Counted from the first letter of the stretch, positions 1 through 9,028 are shown. The stretch is DNA of 64,000 bases from Sphingomonas sp. Leaf242 (GCF_001422045.1 NZ_LMLW01000012.1:88639-152638); one strand, 5' to 3'. The notes: generated by a model not told the origin, from the letters alone. A program made the numbers and translations.

Positions 1-716
1 GGTTGCCACGCGACCGATCCGGCGGTCGCCGTCTCCGTGTGGTGCCCGGTCGGGTCGTCGTCCCTCAGCACGAACAGTTCGGCGGTCGCGGTTATCGTCT
101 CGGTCAGCGAATAACCGACGCCGACGATGCCGCTATACGCCAGATGCCGCCCGTCGCCGTCGTCGTCGACCGCCGCGTCGCCCTCGCCGGTGAAGGACAG
201 CTGGATCTTTTCGCTCACTTCGTAGGTCACCGGCAGGACGATACCCGCCCCCCAGTCGCCCGCGCCGACGGGATCGCGACCGACCGGCAGCGTCACGAAC
301 GGCTCGGCGCCGAACGACAGCCCCTTGCCATCGGGATTCCGAAAATTCTGCCGTAGCCCGAGACGGACGTCACCGATTCCCGTCGTCGTATCGATCAGGC
401 CAGTCGCCTTGTCGCGCGTCCGCACGCGGCCGACCGGTGCCCACGACAGCTGAAGCTCGGTAGCCTTGGCAACGCCGAACCGGGCCTCGAAATCGCCCGC
501 GAGGATCGTGTCCTCGCGCTCGTCGGAATTGTCGTCGCGCTGCCAGTCGAGCGCGGACAATTCGAGCTGAACATGCCCCGGTGCGGTAATGCAGGCGGAC
601 GATCCCAGACTAGGCCGGTTCGGGCAGAATGTCGGATCATCCTGCGCGAATGCCGGCGCCGCGCCGACCATCGCTGCCACCGTCCAGCAAACGGCCCTTA
701 TCCCAAACTTTCTCAA
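1..716 (-). CDS. Outer-membrane transporter-like protein (MetA phenol-degradation family), 3' end cut by window
   Basis: About 238 residues are visible before the window edge removes the C-terminus. The product starts with a clear signal peptide (charged start, hydrophobic core, APAFAQ cleavage region). It then shows the alternating beta-strand pattern and the paired aromatic/Gly segments (TTGIGDVRLGLR, GAEPFVTLPVGRD) typical of the MetA-pathway-of-phenol-degradation / transporter family of outer-membrane proteins. I chose a TTG start at 716 because a GGGGAG ribosome site (730-725) sits eight bases upstream; an in-frame TTG at 722 is too close to it. No ATG precedes the signal peptide in this frame. 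The family is often found with hydrocarbon or efflux genes, but the partner genes would lie outside the window. The family call rests on pattern recognition and the substrate is unknown. Confidence 0.6.
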   Translation of the reverse strand, partial: MRKFGIRAVCWTVAAMVGAAPAFAQDDPTFCPNRPSLGSSACITAPGHVQLELSALDWQRDDNSDEREDTILAGDFEARFGVAKATELQLSWAPVGRVRTRDKATGLIDTTTGIGDVRLGLRQNFRNPDGKGLSFGAEPFVTLPVGRDPVGAGDWGAGIVLPVTYEVSEKIQLSFTGEGDAAVDDDGDGRHLAYSGIVGVGYSLTETITATAELFVLRDDDPTGHHTETATAGSVAWQ

Positions 717-766
717 CGCCAACGCTCCCCTGTTCGGAGCGTCATGCGCGTCGGCGATGGGGATTG

Positions 767-1537
767 CTAGCGCAACCGAACCCAGGTTGGTGCATGATCG
801 CTGGCCTTTTCCCGACCGCGATACGCCTTGTCGACGCCGGCATCGATCATCCGGTCCGCCGCCTGCGGACTCAGCAGCAGATGATCGATCCTGAACCCGG
901 CATCGCGCTGCCACGCCCCCGCCTGATAGTCCCAGAAGGTCCATACGCCGCCCTTGGGAAATTGCGTGCGCAGCGCATCGGTCCAGCCTTGTGCGACGAG
1001 CGCGCGGTAATGCTCGCGGCTTTCGGGCTGCATCAGCGCGTCGTCCTGCATCGCGCGCACCGAATAGGTGTCGTCGTCGTTGGCGATCACGTTGTAGTCG
1101 CCTGCAAGAACGGCTGGCTTCTCTTCGTCCAGCAGGACGCGCGCGCGTGCGGCGAGGCGGTCCATCCAGCGCAGTTTATAGTCGAACTTGGGGCCAGGCT
1201 GCGGATTGCCGTTCGGCAGATAGAGCGCGGCAACGATCAGCCCGTCGATTTCCGCTTCGATGTAGCGGCTATGCTCGTCCTCGGGTTCGCCATCAAGGCC
1301 GCGTTGCCGCACCTCCGGTACGCGGCCTTTGGCGAGGATCGCGACGCCGTTCCAGGCCTTCTGCCCGTGCCAGACTGCGCCGTACCCGACCGCCTCGATG
1401 TCCGTGATGGGGAAGGTGTCGTCGCTCGACTTGAGCTCCTGGAGGCAGACGATGTCGGGCTGCTCTTCGACGAGATACTCGATCAGCCGCGGCAACCGCG
1501 CCTTGATGCCGTTGACGTTGTACGTGACGATTTTCAT
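767..1537 (-). CDS. xth: Exodeoxyribonuclease III
   Basis: This 256-residue protein belongs to the exonuclease III / AP endonuclease family, which nicks DNA 5' of abasic sites in base excision repair and degrades duplex DNA 3' to 5'. The expected motifs are present in order: an N-terminal NVNGIKARL, the metal-binding Glu34 in LQELK, AGDYNV in the middle, and the C-terminal SDHAP with catalytic His248. Length matches the bacterial family (about 255-270). The ATG at 1537 begins the conserved MKIVTYNVNG start; the open frame continues upstream but only through erpA. It lies seven bases after the erpA stop on the same strand, so the two are probably cotranscribed. Confidence 0.95.
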   Translation of the reverse strand: MKIVTYNVNGIKARLPRLIEYLVEEQPDIVCLQELKSSDDTFPITDIEAVGYGAVWHGQKAWNGVAILAKGRVPEVRQRGLDGEPEDEHSRYIEAEIDGLIVAALYLPNGNPQPGPKFDYKLRWMDRLAARARVLLDEEKPAVLAGDYNVIANDDDTYSVRAMQDDALMQPESREHYRALVAQGWTDALRTQFPKGGVWTFWDYQAGAWQRDAGFRIDHLLLSPQAADRMIDAGVDKAYRGREKASDHAPTWVRLR

Positions 1538-1544
1538 GAAAGGA

Positions 1545-1883
1545 TCAGACCGAGAAGCTGGAGCCGCAGCCGCAACCCGAGGCGGCATTGGGGTTCTCGA
1601 CCTTGAACGCGGCACCGGCGAGCGATTCGACGTAATCGACCGCGCATCCACGGACGAGGTCGATGCTGACGCTGTCGACGACCAGGCGAACGCCGTCATG
1701 CTCGGCGATCACGTCGTCTGATTCGACTGAGTCGGCGAACCCGAACTTGTACTGGAACCCCGAACAGCCGCCGCCATCGACCGACAGACGCAGGATCGCG
1801 GGCTTCCCCTGCTTGACGGCGATCGCCGCGACGCGCGCCGCTGCGGAGGGGGTAAGGATGATGTCGGGTGCCAGCGTTGCCAT
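1545..1883 (-). CDS. erpA: Iron-sulfur cluster insertion protein ErpA
   Basis: This A-type carrier of 112 residues delivers Fe-S clusters to apoproteins in the cytoplasm. The three ligand cysteines of the family are visible: Cys40 in GGGCSGFQY, and Cys104 and Cys106 in the C-terminal GCGCG motif. Length is normal. It is the first gene of a short minus-strand unit with xth. The upstream 300 bases hold two inverted-repeat elements, so its promoter must lie within about 60 bases of the start or among those repeats. ErpA and IscA/SufA are hard to tell apart by sequence alone; ErpA is preferred because in many Sphingomonads a lone erpA stands next to xth. Confidence 0.88.
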   Translation of the reverse strand: MATLAPDIILTPSAAARVAAIAVKQGKPAILRLSVDGGGCSGFQYKFGFADSVESDDVIAEHDGVRLVVDSVSIDLVRGCAVDYVESLAGAAFKVENPNAASGCGCGSSFSV

Positions 1884-1940
1884 GGCTGAGAGATAGGCGG
1901 TCGCGCTATCCGCGGCAACCTCGGGGCTTAGGGCACCTTA

Positions 1941-2025
1941 TCATCATCCCGGCGAACGCTGGGATCTCATGCGGTGAGTCCGTCCACGCGGATCGAGGTC
2001 CCGGCTTTCGCCGGGATGACGGGGG
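1941..2025. repeat. Intergenic inverted repeat, family C (divergent copy)
   Basis: Two arms related to CATCCCGGCGAACGCTGGGA and TCCCGGCTTTCGCCGGGATG face each other around a short variable centre. Closely similar arrangements, in a CATCCTGACGAAAGTCAGGA version, recur at 27451-27536 and 31849-31930. With the next repeat it fills most of the 305-base gap between erpA and the M23 peptidase. Confidence 0.6.
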
Positions 2026-2061
2026 TGTGGCCGAAACTGCCGTGGCGTCTCGATGCACTCC

Positions 2062-2175
2062 TTCCCCCCTCCCTAGAAGGGAGGGGTCGGGGGGTGGGTT
2101 GGCCCGCTTTGGCCACCCCCATCGGAGCATGCGGAAGCCGACCCACCCCCAGCCCCTCCCTTTCAGGGAGGGGAG
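2062..2175. repeat. Intergenic inverted repeat, family D
   Basis: The arms CCCTCCCTAGAAGGGAGGGG and CCCCTCCCTTTCAGGGAGGGG-type sequence flank a GGTGGGTTGG...CCGACCCACCC inner pair, so the whole can fold as nested hairpins. Only one copy was seen in the window. It could act as a terminator for one or both neighbours. Confidence 0.6.
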
Positions 2176-2188
2176 CAAAGACGTCGGA

Positions 2189-3388
2189 TCAGTCCTGCGC
2201 GGCAGGGCCGGTGGTGGACACCGGGATGGCATTCACCGAGCGATCCTGCGCGGCGAGCAGGTAATCGGCGGTCGTCAGGAACGGTACAGGGTTCACCGCA
2301 TGGCCGTCGATCCGCACCTCGTAATGGAGATGCGAGCCGGTCGAACGCCCGGTCGAGCCCATCAGCGCGATGAGCTGGCCGCGAGTCACGCGCGCATTGT
2401 CCGCGACGAGAATCTTCGAGAGGTGGCCATAGCGCGTCGCGATGCCCTTGCCGTGGTTGATCTCGACCATGTTGCCATAGCCGCCCTGGCGACCCGCGTG
2501 CGCGATGATGCCGTCGGCGGTCGCGTAGATCGGCGTGCCGATCGGGCCGGGGATGTCGACGCCGGCGTGCATCGCCGCGGTGCCGCGGAACGGGTCGGAG
2601 CGGATGCCGAAATTGCTGGTGAACGACAGCGCATGCACCGGCTGGACCGACGGGATCGCGATCGCGCCCTGCTGCAACGTGTCGAGCTTCTTCCAGGTCT
2701 GGAACAGCGTGCGGAACTGCGCGTCGGCACGAAGATCGGCGGAAGCTTCCTCGCTGTTGGCGGCGATCATCGGACCGCCCATCGCCGTTGCCGATCTGGC
2801 TCCGCGCGACCGCTTGGCGATCCGTTCGGGGCGCAGCCCGAGCTTACGCACGGTCGCGGTCGTCTCGGCATAGCGCTGGTCGAGCAGGTCCTGCGCGACG
2901 CTTGCCAGCTTGACCTGGCGTCCCTCGAGCTTGACCAGCGGCTTGACGATTTCGGCGGCGAGCTTGTCGGCAGCGGGATCGATCGACGGCGTCGCGAGCG
3001 ACAGCGCCTTGGCATCGCCGCTACCGGTCAGTGCGGCGGTGATCAGCGCCTGACGCTGTTCGATACGCTTGGCGTGTGCCTCGGCGGTTTCGCGGATCGT
3101 CGCGACGCGCTGGCGCATCTGCCCGATCTGATGCTGCATCTGGGCGAGCTTGATATCGGCGGTCGGCGGAACGACCACGCCGGTTGCCGCAGCCGCGTCA
3201 TGGGCCGCCTGCGCCGCGCCATAGCCGGAAAAGCCGAGCGTGACCGCACCGATGGCGGCAATCGCAGCCTGGCGCTTGCCGCCGAAGCGGATGCGCCGCA
3301 GCGTCGTACCATTGTGAAAGAGAACATCGCGCGGTGCGAACAGCGCCTTGAGGCGCGTTCCGAGAGCGGCAGCGGAAATTTCGACCAT
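2189..3388 (-). CDS. M23-family metallopeptidase (peptidoglycan endopeptidase or EnvC/NlpD-like)
   Basis: This 399-residue protein has an N-terminal membrane segment (about residues 45-65), a long helical, coiled-coil-prone middle, and a C-terminal LytM/M23 domain. That domain shows zinc-binding HAGVDIPGPIGTPI, the GYGNMVEINHGKG core, YGHLSK, and the HLHYEVR motif. The family cleaves peptide cross-links in cell-wall peptidoglycan or activates amidases. The ATG at 3388 is preferred to a TTG at 3427 because a GGGGA ribosome site is just upstream of it, though spacing is short. All zinc ligands are present, so it is likely catalytically active. It stands alone, with 238 bases separating it from bcp. 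Confidence 0.9.
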   Translation of the reverse strand: MVEISAAALGTRLKALFAPRDVLFHNGTTLRRIRFGGKRQAAIAAIGAVTLGFSGYGAAQAAHDAAAATGVVVPPTADIKLAQMQHQIGQMRQRVATIRETAEAHAKRIEQRQALITAALTGSGDAKALSLATPSIDPAADKLAAEIVKPLVKLEGRQVKLASVAQDLLDQRYAETTATVRKLGLRPERIAKRSRGARSATAMGGPMIAANSEEASADLRADAQFRTLFQTWKKLDTLQQGAIAIPSVQPVHALSFTSNFGIRSDPFRGTAAMHAGVDIPGPIGTPIYATADGIIAHAGRQGGYGNMVEINHGKGIATRYGHLSKILVADNARVTRGQLIALMGSTGRSTGSHLHYEVRIDGHAVNPVPFLTTADYLLAAQDRSVNAIPVSTTGPAAQD

Positions 3389-3626
3389 TGGTCCCCGACA
3401 AAATAATACAGGGCCGTTCGCCCCCAAGCGGACGGCTCCGAAACGCGGTCCTGATTCGCAGCCCCTCCGCGCGTCAGACAGATGGGTTTAGGCCGGATAC
3501 AATGGATTTCAGCAATAGCACGCGGCCCACCGCGCGGCGGAGCGCCGCGTCGGTACGGCGAGTCGATGGAACAGTGACGTCACGACCGGAAAAACGCGCG
3601 GATCTTCGCGGGTTATCGCGGTCTTT

Positions 3627-4082
3627 TTAGAGCGCGCGGGCGGCAGCCAAGATGGCCTCCGCATGGCCCGGCACGCGAACCTTGTGCCACGCCTTGGCCA
3701 GCGTGCCGTCGGCGCCGAACAGGAAGGTGGCGCGCTCGATCCCCATGTACTTTTTGCCGTACATTGCCTTCTCGACCCACACGCCGAACGCCTCGCAGGC
3801 GATGCCCTCGACATCGCTGGCCAGACGCACGGTAAGCGCGTGTTTCGCGGTGAACTTCGCGTGCGAGGCGGGCGTGTCCTTCGAGATGCCAACGACACTG
3901 ACGCCAGCCGCCGCGAACGCATCCGCAAGCGCGGAAAAGTCCTTCGCCTCGGTGGTGCAGCCCGTGGTGTCGTCCTTTGGATAGAAATAGACCACGAGCG
4001 GCACGCCGAGGCTGGCCAGCGACACCGCCGTGTCATCGATCGTCACCGTCACGTCGGGGATAGTCGCACCGTCATCCATCAT
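3627..4082 (-). CDS. bcp: Thiol peroxidase of the Bcp / PrxQ family
   Basis: This 151-residue thioredoxin-fold peroxiredoxin reduces hydroperoxides using a reactive cysteine. The peroxidatic Cys42 sits in FYPKDDTTGCTTEA, the family signature (TPGC usually, TTGC here). The second cysteine five residues on, used by E. coli Bcp, is missing, so this looks like a one-Cys form or one that uses another thiol; another Cys occurs later in GIACEAFG. The start is ATG 4082 or ATG 4079; both lie inside the end of glnE and follow a GGGAG ribosome site, with 4079 better spaced. The overlap with glnE suggests translational coupling. Confidence 0.9.
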   Translation of the reverse strand: MMDDGATIPDVTVTIDDTAVSLASLGVPLVVYFYPKDDTTGCTTEAKDFSALADAFAAAGVSVVGISKDTPASHAKFTAKHALTVRLASDVEGIACEAFGVWVEKAMYGKKYMGIERATFLFGADGTLAKAWHKVRVPGHAEAILAAARAL

Positions 4083-6786
4083 GGTCTCCCGTGAGCTGCA
4101 TCCAGAATTCGCGGACCTCCTGCCGCGTCGAGTCGAGCTTGGCAATCGCCGCGGGCCAGTCCGCCACGCTGATCGCGCGCGCGATCAGCGCTTCGGTCGC
4201 GGCCCCCGGCGCGGTGGCATCGGGCGCGACCAGCCGCAGCGTCACCAGCAGCCGGGTCAGGACATCGTGTGCCGCGCGCATCGTCGCGGGCATCAGTTTC
4301 GCCTCGATCAGCCGGTCGATCGCTGCGCCGAGGTTGGGGTCGAATCCGGTACGGTGGACGAGCTGGACGACGTGCACCGCGAATTCGAGATCGACCAGTC
4401 CGCCCGGCAACAGCTTGGCGTCGAGCGGGCCCTTGGCCGGTTTGTGCGCCGCCATCTCGGTGCGCATCGACCGCGCATCGGTCATTACGTCGCGCTGCGG
4501 CCGGTCACCGGCGAGGACATCGCGCACGATCGTCGCCACCGCCTTTCGCGCGGTTGCCGATCCGAACACCGGCCGGGCGCGGGTCAGTGCCATATGCTCC
4601 CAGGTCCACGCGTCCTCGCGCTGGTAGCGCGCGAAGCTGTCGAGCGTGACGACCAGCGGCCCCTGCCCGCCCGACGGTCGCAGCCGCGTGTCGATCTGGT
4701 AGAGTGGCCCCGCCGCCGTAGCGACGGACAACGCCCCGGTCACCCGTTGCGCCAGCCGGTTGTAGTAGAGCGTCGCCCCCAATGGCTTCGCACCATCCGA
4801 CTCGGCCGAGAAGTCGCCGGTAAACAGATAGATCAGGTCGAGATCGGAGGCGTGGGTCAGCATCGCCCCGCCCATCCGACCGAGCGCCAGGATGACCAGT
4901 TCGCTATCGGCCACGCGGCCATGGACCTTGGCGAACTCGTCGATCGTCGCACGCGTGAGCACGCCGATCGCCGCCTCTGCGACCCGCGCATAGCCCGCTG
5001 CCACGGCGAGCGGATCGGACGTTCCGGCGATGATCTGCGCACCGAGCGCGAACCGCATTTCGCCGACCACCTGGCGGACATGATCGAGTCGCGCCTGATA
5101 GTCCGCGCCCGCATGGCCGGCGCGCATCACCGCCTCCAGCGCCGCGACGTCGCCGACCGACTCGAACGCGCTCGCATCGATCAGTCCGTCGAGCAGACCG
5201 GGGCGTCGCCCGAGATCATCGGCGAGCGTCGGCGCATGGCTGAGGATCGCCGCGAGCAAGGTCGCCAGCCCCGGTCGCGCCTCGAGCAGGCGGAAGATGT
5301 TGATCGCGCTCGGCAGCCGTTCGAGCAGCGCATCGAGCCTCAGCAGCGCGGACTGCGGCTCGGGCGCGGTCGCCAGCGCCGGCACCAGCGTCGGCAGCAC
5401 CGCCTCCAGCGCCTCGCGCGCAGCAGGACTGCGCAGCGCAGGGTAAGCACCCCCACGCCATGCCTCGATCCGGCGCCGCGCGGCCTCCGGGTCGGCGTAC
5501 CCGGCCAGCGTCAGATCCGCATCGAGCGTGACCGGATCGTGCGAGAATGCGGGCCGCACGGTATCGTCGAGCGCGTCGTAGATCCGCCCGGTTTCGGTCA
5601 CGCGGGGGCGGAGCAGCGCCAGCAGCGCCTCGGCATCCTGCACGCCGTGGAGCTTGGCCACCCGGTCGAGCGCATCGCCGGTCGGCAACGTATGCGTCTG
5701 GCGGTCGTCGATCATCTGCACGCGGTGCTCGATCGTGCGGAGCAGCGTATAGCCGTCGATCAGCGCGGCCGCTTCGTTACCCGCGATCCAGCCTGCATCG
5801 GCAAGACGCGCCAAGGCGTCGCGGGTTGCGGGCGCCCGCAACGCCGGATCGCGCCCGCCGTGGATCAGCTGGTGGATCTGCGCGAAAAACTCGGCTTCGC
5901 GGATGCCGCCGCGCCCGCGCTTGAGGTCATAACCTGCGCCGAACGCCTGCCCCTGCGAATGATGATCGCGGATCCGTCGCGACATGCCGCGGATTTCGCG
6001 AATCGCGCCGAAATCGCGCGCGCGCCGCCAGATGAACGGGCGGATCGTCTCCAGGAACTTCGTGCCGAGCGCGATATCCCCCGCCGCGGCGCGCGCGCGA
6101 ATGAACGCGGCCCGCTCCCAAGGCAGCGCCTGCGCCTCGTAATAGCCGATCGCCGCCTCCACCGGCAGGACGATCGGCGTGATCTCGGGCGACGGTCGCA
6201 ACCGGAGATCGACGCGCAGGACATACCCGTCGCCATCGCGCGCCTGCAGCAGTTCGACGACGCGTTTGCCGATCCGCACCGCGGCCTCGTCGGGTTCCTC
6301 ACGCGGACGACACGGCAGCGTGGCGGGATCGAACAGCAGGATCGGATCGATATCCGACGAGTAATTGAGTTCGCCGCTCCCCTGCTTGCCCAGCGCGATC
6401 GCGGTGAAGCCGCGGACCTCGGCGCCGGGGGTGCGCTCCTCGATCGCGGCGCGGATCGCGGTATCGAGCGCATGGTCCGCGAACCTGGTGAGCGCGCCGG
6501 TCACCGCGGTCAGATCGAGGACGCCTGACAGATCGCCGACCGCGACCGTCAAGGCCATCGCGCGACGTTCGAGCCGCAATCGCTTGGCGGTCGGCATATC
6601 GGGTTCGGCGCTCGACAGCGACAAATCGAGCCGCCCTTCACCAAGCGCTGTCGCCAACACCGGCTCGCGGTCCAGCACCATCGACAGGAACGGCGACCAG
6701 TGTCGAGCACGGATCGTCGCGTCGACGATACGATCGGCGGGAGCGGGACGCTCAGCGCGCGTAGGATCGGAGAATGTTTCGGCCAT
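4072..6786 (-). CDS. glnE: Bifunctional glutamine synthetase adenylyltransferase / adenylyl-removing enzyme
   Basis: This 904-residue enzyme adds AMP to, or removes it from, glutamine synthetase in response to nitrogen status. Two nucleotidyltransferase domains are visible, each with the Gly-rich loop and paired acidic residues: LGKQGSGELNYSSDIDPI in the N-terminal half (removal) and LGRMGGAMLTHASDLDLI in the C-terminal half (addition). RGRGGIREAEF and GGLVDLEF are the other family motifs. Length fits the alphaproteobacterial family. Its 3' end overlaps bcp by about ten bases. A very long open frame on the opposite strand here is a codon-composition artefact. Confidence 0.96.
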   Translation of the reverse strand: MAETFSDPTRAERPAPADRIVDATIRARHWSPFLSMVLDREPVLATALGEGRLDLSLSSAEPDMPTAKRLRLERRAMALTVAVGDLSGVLDLTAVTGALTRFADHALDTAIRAAIEERTPGAEVRGFTAIALGKQGSGELNYSSDIDPILLFDPATLPCRPREEPDEAAVRIGKRVVELLQARDGDGYVLRVDLRLRPSPEITPIVLPVEAAIGYYEAQALPWERAAFIRARAAAGDIALGTKFLETIRPFIWRRARDFGAIREIRGMSRRIRDHHSQGQAFGAGYDLKRGRGGIREAEFFAQIHQLIHGGRDPALRAPATRDALARLADAGWIAGNEAAALIDGYTLLRTIEHRVQMIDDRQTHTLPTGDALDRVAKLHGVQDAEALLALLRPRVTETGRIYDALDDTVRPAFSHDPVTLDADLTLAGYADPEAARRRIEAWRGGAYPALRSPAAREALEAVLPTLVPALATAPEPQSALLRLDALLERLPSAINIFRLLEARPGLATLLAAILSHAPTLADDLGRRPGLLDGLIDASAFESVGDVAALEAVMRAGHAGADYQARLDHVRQVVGEMRFALGAQIIAGTSDPLAVAAGYARVAEAAIGVLTRATIDEFAKVHGRVADSELVILALGRMGGAMLTHASDLDLIYLFTGDFSAESDGAKPLGATLYYNRLAQRVTGALSVATAAGPLYQIDTRLRPSGGQGPLVVTLDSFARYQREDAWTWEHMALTRARPVFGSATARKAVATIVRDVLAGDRPQRDVMTDARSMRTEMAAHKPAKGPLDAKLLPGGLVDLEFAVHVVQLVHRTGFDPNLGAAIDRLIEAKLMPATMRAAHDVLTRLLVTLRLVAPDATAPGAATEALIARAISVADWPAAIAKLDSTRQEVREFWMQLTGDHDG

Positions 6787-6861
6787 GTCGGAATGATACA
6801 GACCGCGGCGACAGCCTGTAACTACAAAGCAACAAAAAGCACCTTTGGCCGTTATCAGGCC

Positions 6862-7044
6862 ATGTCTTATGCATTTCTCACGATCAAGCGCGAAGAGGAT
6901 GGTCGACAGACCGTGTACCGTCCGCGGGTCACCGACGTGATCGGTTATGCGTTGCGCGGCGCATTCGACGAACCGAACGCGACGCCGTCAGACTTTACAG
7001 AGTTGCTTCATAGACTGGACGCCGTTCCCAGTCGCCTGCACTGA
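6862..7044 (+). CDS. Small hypothetical protein, 60 residues
   Basis: A short basic protein starting MSYAFLTIKREEDGRQ is read between glnE (divergent) and ecfG (convergent). I chose the ATG at 6862 because the residues upstream of it in the frame overlap glnE and look non-coding. There are no cysteines, membrane segments or recognisable motifs, and no strong ribosome site. It lies convergent to ecfG with only 23 bases between the ends. I do not recognise the family; the tidy fit between neighbours and the ordinary amino-acid mix favour a real gene, but chance is possible. Confidence 0.45.
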   Translation: MSYAFLTIKREEDGRQTVYRPRVTDVIGYALRGAFDEPNATPSDFTELLHRLDAVPSRLH

Positions 7045-7067
7045 CGATACCAGTCGAGTAGCCGCGA

Positions 7068-7721
7068 TCACCGACCGCGGCTGAGTTCCTCGACGTCACC
7101 CATGATCGAATCCAGCGCGGTCTTGGTCGTATCGGTCTCGTGATCGCGACGTGACGGCAGCGATCCGTCGTTGAGGATCGTCTCCAACGCTACGCGACCG
7201 CGCGCGACACGGCTCTTGATGGTTCCGACCGCGACGCCGCAGATTTCGGCGGCTTCCTCATAGGCGAACCCGCCTGCGCCAACCAGGATCAGCGCCTCGC
7301 GCTGAGGCTGCGGCAGGTGCATCAGCGCCCGCTGCATATCGCCGAGTTCGACATGGCGGTCCTGGCTAGCAGGTGCTGCCAGGATGCGATCCGCGACCAG
7401 ATCGTCCCACTCGCCCTTGAAGCGCGCGCGGCGCATTTGCGACAGATACAGGTTACGCAGGATGATGAACGTCCACGCGCGCATGTTGGTGCCGGCCTGG
7501 AACCGCAGACGCGCCGCCCACGCCTTCAGCAGCGTTTCCTGGACCAAATCGTCGGCCAGATCGCGGCTACCCGACAGCGACCGACCGAACGCGCGCAGAT
7601 GCGGGATCACCTGCGCCAGCTGAACCTTGAACTCGGCATCCGACAACGAGACATGCTCGACCGGCACGACGACTTCGTCGATATCGTCGTCGACATCGGT
7701 GCGTGGAGCAGGCTGGGTCAT
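7068..7721 (-). CDS. ecfG: General stress response sigma factor EcfG
   Basis: This 217-residue ECF sigma factor should direct RNA polymerase to GGAAC-N16/17-CGTT promoters of the alphaproteobacterial general stress response. Region 2 is seen as HLRAFGRSLSGSRDLADDLVQETLLKAW and the following AWTFIILRNLYLSQMRR; region 4 as LPQPQREALILV through AVGTIKSRVARGR. An acidic N-terminal stretch precedes region 2. The ATG at 7721 is chosen over an upstream in-frame start because region 2 then begins at the usual distance. In this family it is held inactive by NepR and released when phosphorylated PhyR captures NepR; both partners are encoded within 2 kb. No clear GGAAC-type promoter is visible directly upstream of it. 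Confidence 0.93.
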   Translation of the reverse strand: MTQPAPRTDVDDDIDEVVVPVEHVSLSDAEFKVQLAQVIPHLRAFGRSLSGSRDLADDLVQETLLKAWAARLRFQAGTNMRAWTFIILRNLYLSQMRRARFKGEWDDLVADRILAAPASQDRHVELGDMQRALMHLPQPQREALILVGAGGFAYEEAAEICGVAVGTIKSRVARGRVALETILNDGSLPSRRDHETDTTKTALDSIMGDVEELSRGR

Positions 7722-7817
7722 GGTAATCCGATCAATCCCGATGGAGCGATGCCGTCGACACGTGACAAGCATAAGGATGCGCTGTGGTCATTACCAACAA
7801 CGCGCACCCAACAAAAG

Positions 7818-7955
7818 TTAACGAAGGACGAGAAAACCGAAAATCACGATCACCAACACCAAGGAGATCGCCAGAATATACCGCGTCATATGAGGCGTTG
7901 CCCCAGCGCGCGCGTCGTCGGTTTTGACGTGGATACGATCGTTCGGGTCAGCCAT
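7818..7955 (-). CDS. Small single-pass membrane protein, 45 residues
   Basis: The product begins MADPNDRIHVKTDD and ends in one hydrophobic helix (YILAISLVLVIVIFGFLVLR). The hydrophilic N-terminus is likely cytoplasmic. It lies between ecfG and phyR on the same strand. The start at 7955 is chosen by the compact conserved-looking N-terminus; the upstream extension has no ribosome site. I do not recognise a named family. Its place inside the stress locus suggests, but does not show, a role in envelope stress or in sensing. Confidence 0.6.
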   Translation of the reverse strand: MADPNDRIHVKTDDARAGATPHMTRYILAISLVLVIVIFGFLVLR

Positions 7956-8069
7956 GATATGTTTAACCCCCGGGAACAGTTTTGGGTCCGCAGCCGTAAC
8001 GAACACGAACCCATACTGAATTATAAATACGCCCTAATCAAGGCGTTGACTGCCCCTGACCCAACCGAT

Positions 8070-8873
8070 TTAGTTTGCCGGGACGGTCGCCTGATCGAAG
8101 AACAGCGCCTGGCTGATCGCCGCCTTAACGGTCGAGCGCTGGAACGGCTTGGTGATCAGGAAGGTCGGCTCGGGCCGCTCGCCGGTCAGCAGGCGCTCGG
8201 GGAACGCGGTGATGAAGATCACCGGGACCTCGAACTCGGCCAGGATGTCCTTGACCGCGTCGATACCCGAACTGTCGTCGGCAAGCTGGATGTCGGCGAG
8301 CACGAGGCCCGGCCGCATTTCCATAGCCAATGCGACGGCTTCGTCGCGGGTAACCGCGACACCGGTCACGTCATGGCCGAGATCACGTACGATCGTCTCG
8401 ATATCCATCGCGATGATCGGCTCGTCCTCGATGATCAGGACCTTCGCGCGGGTCTGGTTCTCGATCTCGGACAGCGCATCGGCGACGAGATCGTCGACTT
8501 CGCTCGGCTCGACCTCGATGAGATACGCGGCATCCTCGGGTGTGAAACCTTCCATCGCGGTCAGCAACAAGGCCTGCCGGGACAACGGAGTCATGCGGGC
8601 CAAGCGCGCACGCGCGACGGCCTCATGACCCTTCGCCTCATCGACACCCTCGTCGGCGACCTCGTCGAAGTTCGCCGAATTCCAGATCGCCTGGAACATC
8701 CGGTACAGGCCGAGGCGGGGATCGACATCGCGAGGAAACTCCTCGGGGGCTGCGACGATGGCCTCGAGCGTGGCGCGAACATACTTGTCGCCATGCATCT
8801 GGCTACCGGTCAGTGCCCGGCCATAGCGCCGCAAAAAGGGAAGGTGCGGTGCGAGTTGCTGTCCAAGCGACAT
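8070..8873 (-). CDS. phyR: General stress response regulator PhyR
   Basis: This 267-residue anti-anti-sigma factor has an N-terminal sigma-like domain (about residues 5-138, with degenerate regions 2 and 4) and a C-terminal receiver domain (about 143-260). In the receiver the acidic pair is in IIEDEP, the phospho-acceptor is Asp194 in VLADIQ, and Thr222 and Lys242 complete the switch set. When phosphorylated, PhyR binds NepR and frees EcfG. ATG 8873 begins the conserved MSLGQQLAPHLPFLRRYGRAL start. It is divergent from nepR across about 270 bases. No GGAAC promoter for phyR was found on its own strand, so its control may differ from that of nepR. Confidence 0.97.
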   Translation of the reverse strand: MSLGQQLAPHLPFLRRYGRALTGSQMHGDKYVRATLEAIVAAPEEFPRDVDPRLGLYRMFQAIWNSANFDEVADEGVDEAKGHEAVARARLARMTPLSRQALLLTAMEGFTPEDAAYLIEVEPSEVDDLVADALSEIENQTRAKVLIIEDEPIIAMDIETIVRDLGHDVTGVAVTRDEAVALAMEMRPGLVLADIQLADDSSGIDAVKDILAEFEVPVIFITAFPERLLTGERPEPTFLITKPFQRSTVKAAISQALFFDQATVPAN

Positions 8874-9028
8874 GGGTAACGAATACTCCCTGATCCTATG
8901 CGGCCCCTCATGTGTCGGGCGGCTCGCAGCATTACAATGGCGTCGGTCGAAAATGGCCCGGATCCGTCGCCCGATCGTCTTAACATATGACAACGTTGTA
9001 CGGAGACGGGGAAATTTCGCTCGAACAC

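Noticed and set aside
1868..3406. 512-codon plus-strand frame across the repeats and the M23 gene
   Set aside because: It reads through two inverted repeats and the antisense of a clear metallopeptidase gene; no ribosome site or domain.
4030..6528. 832-codon open frame on the plus strand opposite glnE
   Set aside because: It is extremely rich in Arg and is the mirror of a well-supported gene. High GC makes long antisense frames common here.
7956..8069. GGAAC with a nearby CGTAA on the plus strand between the small membrane gene and phyR
   Set aside because: It points away from both genes and the second element does not match CGTT.
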